From contig CM060188.1 in the NCBI GenBank assembly GCA_030549335.1, positions 46,775,696 through 46,839,695 of the forward strand: 64,000 nucleotides of DNA, in the 5' to 3' direction. The position numbers were made by a program, and so were the translations under genes. Of this stretch, positions 59,300 through 64,000 are shown piece after piece. Source of the stretch: Pontederia crassipes (taxonomy: Eukaryota > Streptophyta > Magnoliopsida > Commelinales > Pontederiaceae). The notes under the pieces are model-generated. The model was not told the DNA's origin. It did no database searches and saw only the letters and a list, made by a program, of their open reading frames with translations. Every line of letters begins with the position of its first letter. The first letter of the stretch is position 1.

Positions 59300-60734
59300 A
59301 GGACAAATCAGTATAACTGCATGATGAATAAACCTTTTATACCAATTTGAGAAGTTGCACAATGAAATTAGACTCAAAACAGTATGAATCATTGAAACAA
59401 ATTAAGTATAAAGTTTTAGACAAGAACACATATAACTTCTTGGAGACGGTCTGAAGATTCTGGAAATATGTGTCAAATACTGGAAAATGCAAGGACTAAA
59501 TATTTGCAAAGCCATAACCTTGGGCAGTTGTGACATAATAAACCCATGGGTAATCAACTCATTCAGGAAAACCCGGTTGGAACACAATGGTATTGGCTGG
59601 CTTGTAACAGTTACCCAAACTGAACCAACCTTTTTATTAAAGAGCCAAATGGACCAACTTCGCCTATCATAAAAATGTACTAACTTCACCGCACTAACGA
59701 CAGTGATACATTTCTTGAGTATGCACAGGGGACCTTAGTGGACCCCGCTCTCATGATATCTCAGATTTACAGAAGAGAAAGGGAAAACAGATCTTTGCCA
59801 ATTAGATTCTTCAACCATCCCACAAACACTTTCCTATTATCCTCTTCTCTCCAACGGCTCCAAGGTTTGATATGATGTCCCAATCACATCCAATCATAAA
59901 AATTTGAAGTACTGCATTTCTTTTCTTTCATATTTTTTTCTCTTCTATCTGAACGACTATCCCTTAACAGAGTAAAGATCAATATCTCCCAGAACAAGGG
60001 ACAACACTTGTTGCCGCCCACAATTTTTTTGTGAATGATCAGTCCTACTTGTATTTGCTTTATTTGGTTTCCACATCTCTAGTTTGCTCCTACATAGGTA
60101 AAGCCCATCACCCAACACTTGCTGATGACAGAATTTTCTTCTGGATATTGAATTATGGTTACTTCTGGAGATCGTTTCAATAAGTTTTAAATATTATCTC
60201 AAAAGGGTAAGGTGTAACCTATGTAACCGATGATGCAACACCCTTATCTCTCCATTTTATAGCAATGTTCACGTTAATTTGGGAGGTCAGAAGATAAAGG
60301 TAACTGCACAATATCTAGTTCTTGAAGCATCAAGTTGAAACCAAAACTACAAAATTGCCTCAAATGACTCTAGCAAAGTAGAAAAATCATTCCTGTAAAA
60401 TACATCGGACTTATCCAACATTCCAATCATGTAAAAGCAAAATACATTAATGAATATAGAAGGAACAGTAGTATCTTCTCAAAAAAAGCAACAGTAGTAG
60501 TAATGATAAAACAATAGAAATGCAATAAATATATAATGCTCAATAATAATAACAGCAGATGAGACAGACTGCTGGCTCACACAATATGTGAAGCAATTCC
60601 CATTCAGCCTTATGATGTCTATTCTCCAGCCTTTGACATGATCCTTTAGGTCATAACAATAGCAGGAAAAAGGGAGGGGGCAATGAGGAGACGATGGATG
60701 GCAGACAAGGATGAATGAACAAGGAAGTACCAAT
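59300..60734. other. Intron or upstream DNA of argininosuccinate synthase, no exon found
   Basis: No frame on the minus strand resembles the missing ASS N-terminus. One tail-only insertion lies at 60464-60499. Otherwise featureless AT-rich DNA. Confidence 0.45.
60464..60499 (+). mobile_element. Tail-only insertion
   Basis: AACAGTAGTA (60464-60473 and 60490-60499) flanks TCTTCTCAAAAAAAGC, almost the same insert as at 59273-59289. Confidence 0.7.
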
Positions 60735-60950
60735 CTCATGGCACCTTAGGCAGACGCCAGATCTTGTCTTATCGCTGCAGACAGTGGGGTCATACGCAAA
60801 TGGAGTGCAGAGATCCAACTAGGTGCTTCGTGTAATGGGGATGGTCATAGGAAGACAACATGTCCATCCTATCACCATCTGACACTGGCTGCAAGGCAAC
60901 AGGAAATAGGGGTCATATCAGATCCCAAACCAAGGGATCCATGACGAACA

Positions 60951-61205
60951 ACAACAACAACAAAACCTTATCCCACTAGGTGGGGTCGGCTACATGGATC
61001 ATACGACGTCATTCCGCTCTATTAGTAACCAAACCTTTCGGTATATTATTCACCAATAGATCTTGCTCTATTAGTTCGCCAAGTGTCCGCCTTGGCCTCC
61101 CTCTCCCTCTTTTAATCGGACTCCAGATTATTTGATCTACTCTTCTTACTGGCGCATCTAATGGTCTTCTCTGAACATGACCAAACCATCTCCTTACAGC
61201 AAAAG
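60951..61205 (-). mobile_element. RTE LINE, 5'-truncated, with RT C-terminal coding remnant
   Basis: The minus strand encodes RRWFGHVQRRPLDAPVRRVD and then KRGRGRPRRTLGELIEQD, the conserved C-terminal end of plant RTE reverse transcriptases. Next come a GACCCCACCTAGTGGGATAA core and a (GTT)n tail near 60951. It interrupts L1 ORF1. No target duplication was recognised. Confidence 0.85.
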
Positions 61206-61757
61206 ATTGATGTGCCATGGGGACAAGCTCTGAGATCAAACATAGAGGTGATGAGATGCTGCCTAATTGGAGAGACTGAAAGAAAGATGATATCCTTACA
61301 GCAAGTTCACAAGGATCTGAAAGAAAAATTAGGGGAAGAGACCATGTTTCGGTTTCATGGTTAACAAAATTAATGATTTTCTGGACAAGTGAGATGCGAA
61401 CGAAGGACTGCCTCCTGTTGTATCCAATGATGATCACAGAAGGAGGTTGAATCAAGTGGAAGCCATGGAGATAGATGGGACAAGGTGTCAACAGGGGCGA
61501 ACAGAGGTGATTGAACTGAGAGGTGTTCCTTTTCACCTATGGTACCTGAAGCAATGGAGGCTGCATTTTTTTTTTGGGAACATGAAGGAGCTAATACTCC
61601 CATCTCTTGATTCAAATGTTATTTCACCGATCAAGATGGTTGTCTAGTTAAATGCTGACACTGTTATTCCGCCAGCCATCACAGTTCATGCAATGGGGTT
61701 TGAATATGATGTCAATATCACAGTAATAGTTTAATTTTTTTTCCTCTTAAGCGACAT

Positions 61758-61919
61758 AGGTTCGATTCTTGTTGGGCAACATTTTCAAATATAGGTGGTC
61801 AAGGGAGATATCCGTCATGGTCAGCGACGGTGTCATCGAGGTTCGATTCTTGTTGGGCAACATTTTCAAATATAGGTGGTCAAGGGAGATATCTATCATG
61901 GTCAGCGACGGTGCCATCG
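61758..61919 (+). repeat. 81-bp tandem duplication in the L1 ORF1 region
   Basis: AGGTTCGATTCTTGTTGGGC to GACGGTGYCATCG occurs twice in tandem (61758-61838 and 61839-61919) with few changes. Length is a multiple of three, so it repeats 27 codons including FKYRWSREIS. Confidence 0.9.
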
Positions 61920-62352
61920 ATGATCGTTCCACCGCCGGAGAAAATGCAGCTCTGGCGTCCTAGAATCATGGAGAAAGATCCATAAATCATACAACTGCTA
62001 TCCAAATCTTCTGCTGAGATGGTGGTACCTCAATTAGAGGGATTTGGTGAGAAAGAGTCGGTAGTTATGGGGGTTGGAGATTCAACAACCACAGCTGGCG
62101 GGGCAGAACTCAATACACCTACCAAAATGAACATACTAGATGGACCGGAGCCCACTGCAGAGTGCAGCCAAACTGGTTTTCTTCTGGATGTGATTAACAC
62201 TGTAGCCCACAATGCACCAGGGTTAGTGGTAGAGATGAACTTAAATGTGGGGGCCAACCCCATGACAGCAACGGAAGCAAGAAGAGAGGTCTTAGTGGTC
62301 CACCCTGATGAGATGGTGACAGCAACAGTGGAAGTGAGGGAAGAAGATAGTG

Positions 62353-62845
62353 TTAAATTTGATGTGCTAACTATTTTTCTTAAAAGCTTAAGCCATTAGA
62401 AAGAACAACGTCATTTATTTTATATTCTTATCACTCCCCTTCACGTGTGGGCTGCTGACAACTTTTTAGTCTAGCCCAAGCCCAACATGTGGACAACTAA
62501 GAGAGAAAATTACTTTTTAATAAGAGCTTAACAAGGTTCGAACTCTTGACCTCTGGCTCGCATACCATGTTAAATTTCATGTGCTGACCAATTTTCTTAA
62601 AAGTTTAAGCCGTTAGGAAGAGCAACATATTTTATATTCTTAATACTTCTCACGTGTGGGAGGTTGACAACTTTTGATCTAGCCCAAGCCCAACACGTGG
62701 ACAACAAAAGGAGGAAATTACTTTTTAATAAGAGCTTAACGAGGTTCGAACTCTTCACCTCTGGCTTTGATACCATGTTAAATTTGATGTGCTAACCAAT
62801 TTTCCTAAAAGCTTAAGCCATTAGAAAGAACAACATCATTTCAGA
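62353..62845 (-). mobile_element. Tandem TRIM-like array (two and a part units)
   Basis: Units begin TTAAATTTGATGTGCTRAC at 62353, 62570 and 62778 (217 and 208 bp). On the minus strand each LTR-like end TTTAACA is followed by TGGTATCAAAGCC or a variant, matching a tRNA-Met primer-binding site. Then comes about 75 bp of interior with GTTCGAACCTYG and the next LTR start near TTGTCCACRTG. This LTR-interior-LTR-interior-LTR order is typical of tandem TRIMs. It interrupts the L1 between ORF1 and ORF2. Confidence 0.65.
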
Positions 62846-63005
62846 TAGAATTAGGATAGAGGACAATATGCGAAGAGAACATGAGGAGGTAGAGCTGGTG
62901 GCAGCAGCTATGCCAGCAACTTGACGGCGAGGAAGGAATACAATTACCAGAGAAGAAAGTGTCATTATGAGATACATGACGTTGAGATCACAATTGTTCG
63001 CCAAG

Positions 63006-63960
63006 ATGAGAGTCCTTACCTGGAACGTTAGGGGACTTTGTGAACCAAACCGGAGGGGAATACTACAACGATATATTAGGAAATGGAGGGTGGATATTTT
63101 TTTTTACAGGAAACTAAATTGGAATCATTTGATATGCAAATATGGAGTCAGATAGGAGGCTCACTGTTGAACAATCAGGTGACGCTAAATGGTACAGGAC
63201 GCTCTGGGGGCTGCTTACTAGATTGGAAAGGAGAGATGTTTGACTTAATCAACACCATTCAATCAAGAAATTGCTTGAGCGTAGTACTATCTAGATGTTC
63301 TGATAATAAAATTTTTTGTTATCCTGCATATATGGGCCAGGCAGTTGGCTGCACAGAATTGTGGGCAGAGCTAAGGCACCTAAGAATGCGTCATTCTGGC
63401 ATCGCTTGGTTACTAGGAGGTGATTTTAATGTGGCGCTGAACATAGAAGACAGAGTGATAAGGAGAAGAGGAAGAGACACTGGATCTGAAGGTTTTAGTG
63501 ATTTTATTCATGAGCAGAGACTGATGAATTTCCCAATCCTGAAATGTAGGTACACCTGGAGAAGTTCGGCCTCGCACACAACCAAATCAAAGCTTGATCG
63601 TTTCTTAGGATCGATTGAGCTAGCTGAAACATTTCAACTGGCAGGAGTTACTGCTATGGAGAGACCATTCTACAACCACACACCACTTCTATGGCAATCC
63701 AACGAAAGGACATCAAGTGGGACTAATTTCAAGTTTGAGAAAGCTTGGTTGATGGAGCCTGGCCTTAAGGAAATTGTGGTAGACACGAAATTGTGGTAAA
63801 CAAATGGCGAAGCTATCCAGCTGGGAGCGACCCGCTCATTGTTTTGTAAATTGGAGCAGCTACGTATATTCTTAAAACAACATAAGTCACAACAGAAGGA
63901 AACAAATGAACACAGACGAAATGAAGCTTTATCAGCCATAACAATCCTGAACCACATGGA
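63006..63960 (+). pseudogene. L1 ORF2 endonuclease domain, frameshifted
   Basis: Starts MRVLTWNVRGLCEPNRRG (apurinic-type EEP endonuclease, Asn in WNVRG). A lost T in the T-run at about 63097-63105 shifts the frame, after which FLQETKLESF (catalytic Glu), GGDFNVAL (catalytic Asp/Asn) and HTTKSKLDRFL follow, with the final NHTPLLW in place of the usual SDHxPL. A stop at about 63799 ends the frame; a shifted frame with LEQLRIFLKQHK continues the linker to the reverse transcriptase, which is outside the window. The domain cuts target DNA for target-primed reverse transcription; this copy cannot. Confidence 0.85.
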
Positions 63961-64000
63961 GGACTCGCGAACATTATCAACAGAATAAGTGGAAGAGAGA

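Larger units (their letters stand above)
60735..64000 (+). mobile_element. L1-type LINE, plus strand, running off the window
   Basis: From left: ORF1 zinc-knuckle remnants (about 60765-60890; RCRQWGHTQMEC, then a second knuckle ending GDGHRKTTC with a 2-nt deletion), an ORF1 core-like stretch with IELRGVPFHLW (about 61510-61545), further ORF1 sequence to about 62400, then ORF2 starting at ATG 63006 with the endonuclease domain. Nested in it are an RTE tail (60951-61205) and a TRIM-like array (62353-62845). Several frameshifts show it is dead. It lies upstream of the visible ASS exons, in antisense orientation. Confidence 0.75.

Noticed and set aside
1..64000. CRISPR arrays, operons, riboswitches, tRNA or rRNA genes
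   Set aside because: No spaced identical repeats of CRISPR type, the DNA is eukaryotic with spliced genes, and no tRNA or rRNA sequence was recognised on either strand; only tRNA-complementary primer-binding sites of retroelements were seen.

Overview
The window looks like nuclear DNA of a flowering plant, most likely a commelinid monocot. The evidence is intron-rich genes with plant products (plant-type fumarase, argininosuccinate synthase, a GUB_WAK protein), very GC-rich first exons next to AT-rich introns, and heavy colonisation by plant transposon lineages. The species cannot be fixed from the sequence alone.

Layout. 0-3.2 kb is the 3' end of a chromodomain Ty3/gypsy element with a long LTR, abutting a copia-like LTR fragment. 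3.2-5.8 kb is intergenic, with an (AT)n tract and a GC-rich three-unit tandem repeat. 5.84-7.67 kb is a two-exon, kinase-less WAK-like membrane protein gene (+). 8.31-19.79 kb is a complete 17-exon mitochondrial-type fumarase gene (-); all exon boundaries were resolved and give 499 residues. Its introns hold an antisense fragment of an RRM protein gene, RTE LINE tails and several tiny poly(A)-type insertions. 20.3-20.7 kb is a hAT-like element. 20.97-36.59 kb is a decayed Mutator-like element whose transposase is split by an 11.5-kb LTR element without gag-pol, which itself carries a CACTA-like end and a Harbinger-type MITE. 36.6-51.6 kb is gene-poor and made of LTR remnants, MITEs and unassigned repeats. 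51.89-59.18 kb holds the last five exons of argininosuccinate synthase (-). 60.7-64.0 kb is an L1-type LINE (+) running off the window, carrying a nested RTE tail and a tandem TRIM-like array.

The genes are ordinary nuclear housekeeping or cell-surface genes, not an operon. Fumarase (TCA cycle) and argininosuccinate synthase (arginine synthesis, whose next step releases fumarate) are metabolically adjacent, but nothing in the sequence shows that their linkage matters.

The most unusual signal is a recurrent class of ultrashort insertions: usually 10-22 nt of poly(A/T) plus a few bases, flanked by 10-17 bp direct repeats, found at eleven places and almost all in introns. Several share a CTTCTCAAAA-like end that resembles the 3' end of the local L1 family. 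I read them as extreme 5'-truncated ('tail-only') LINE insertions.
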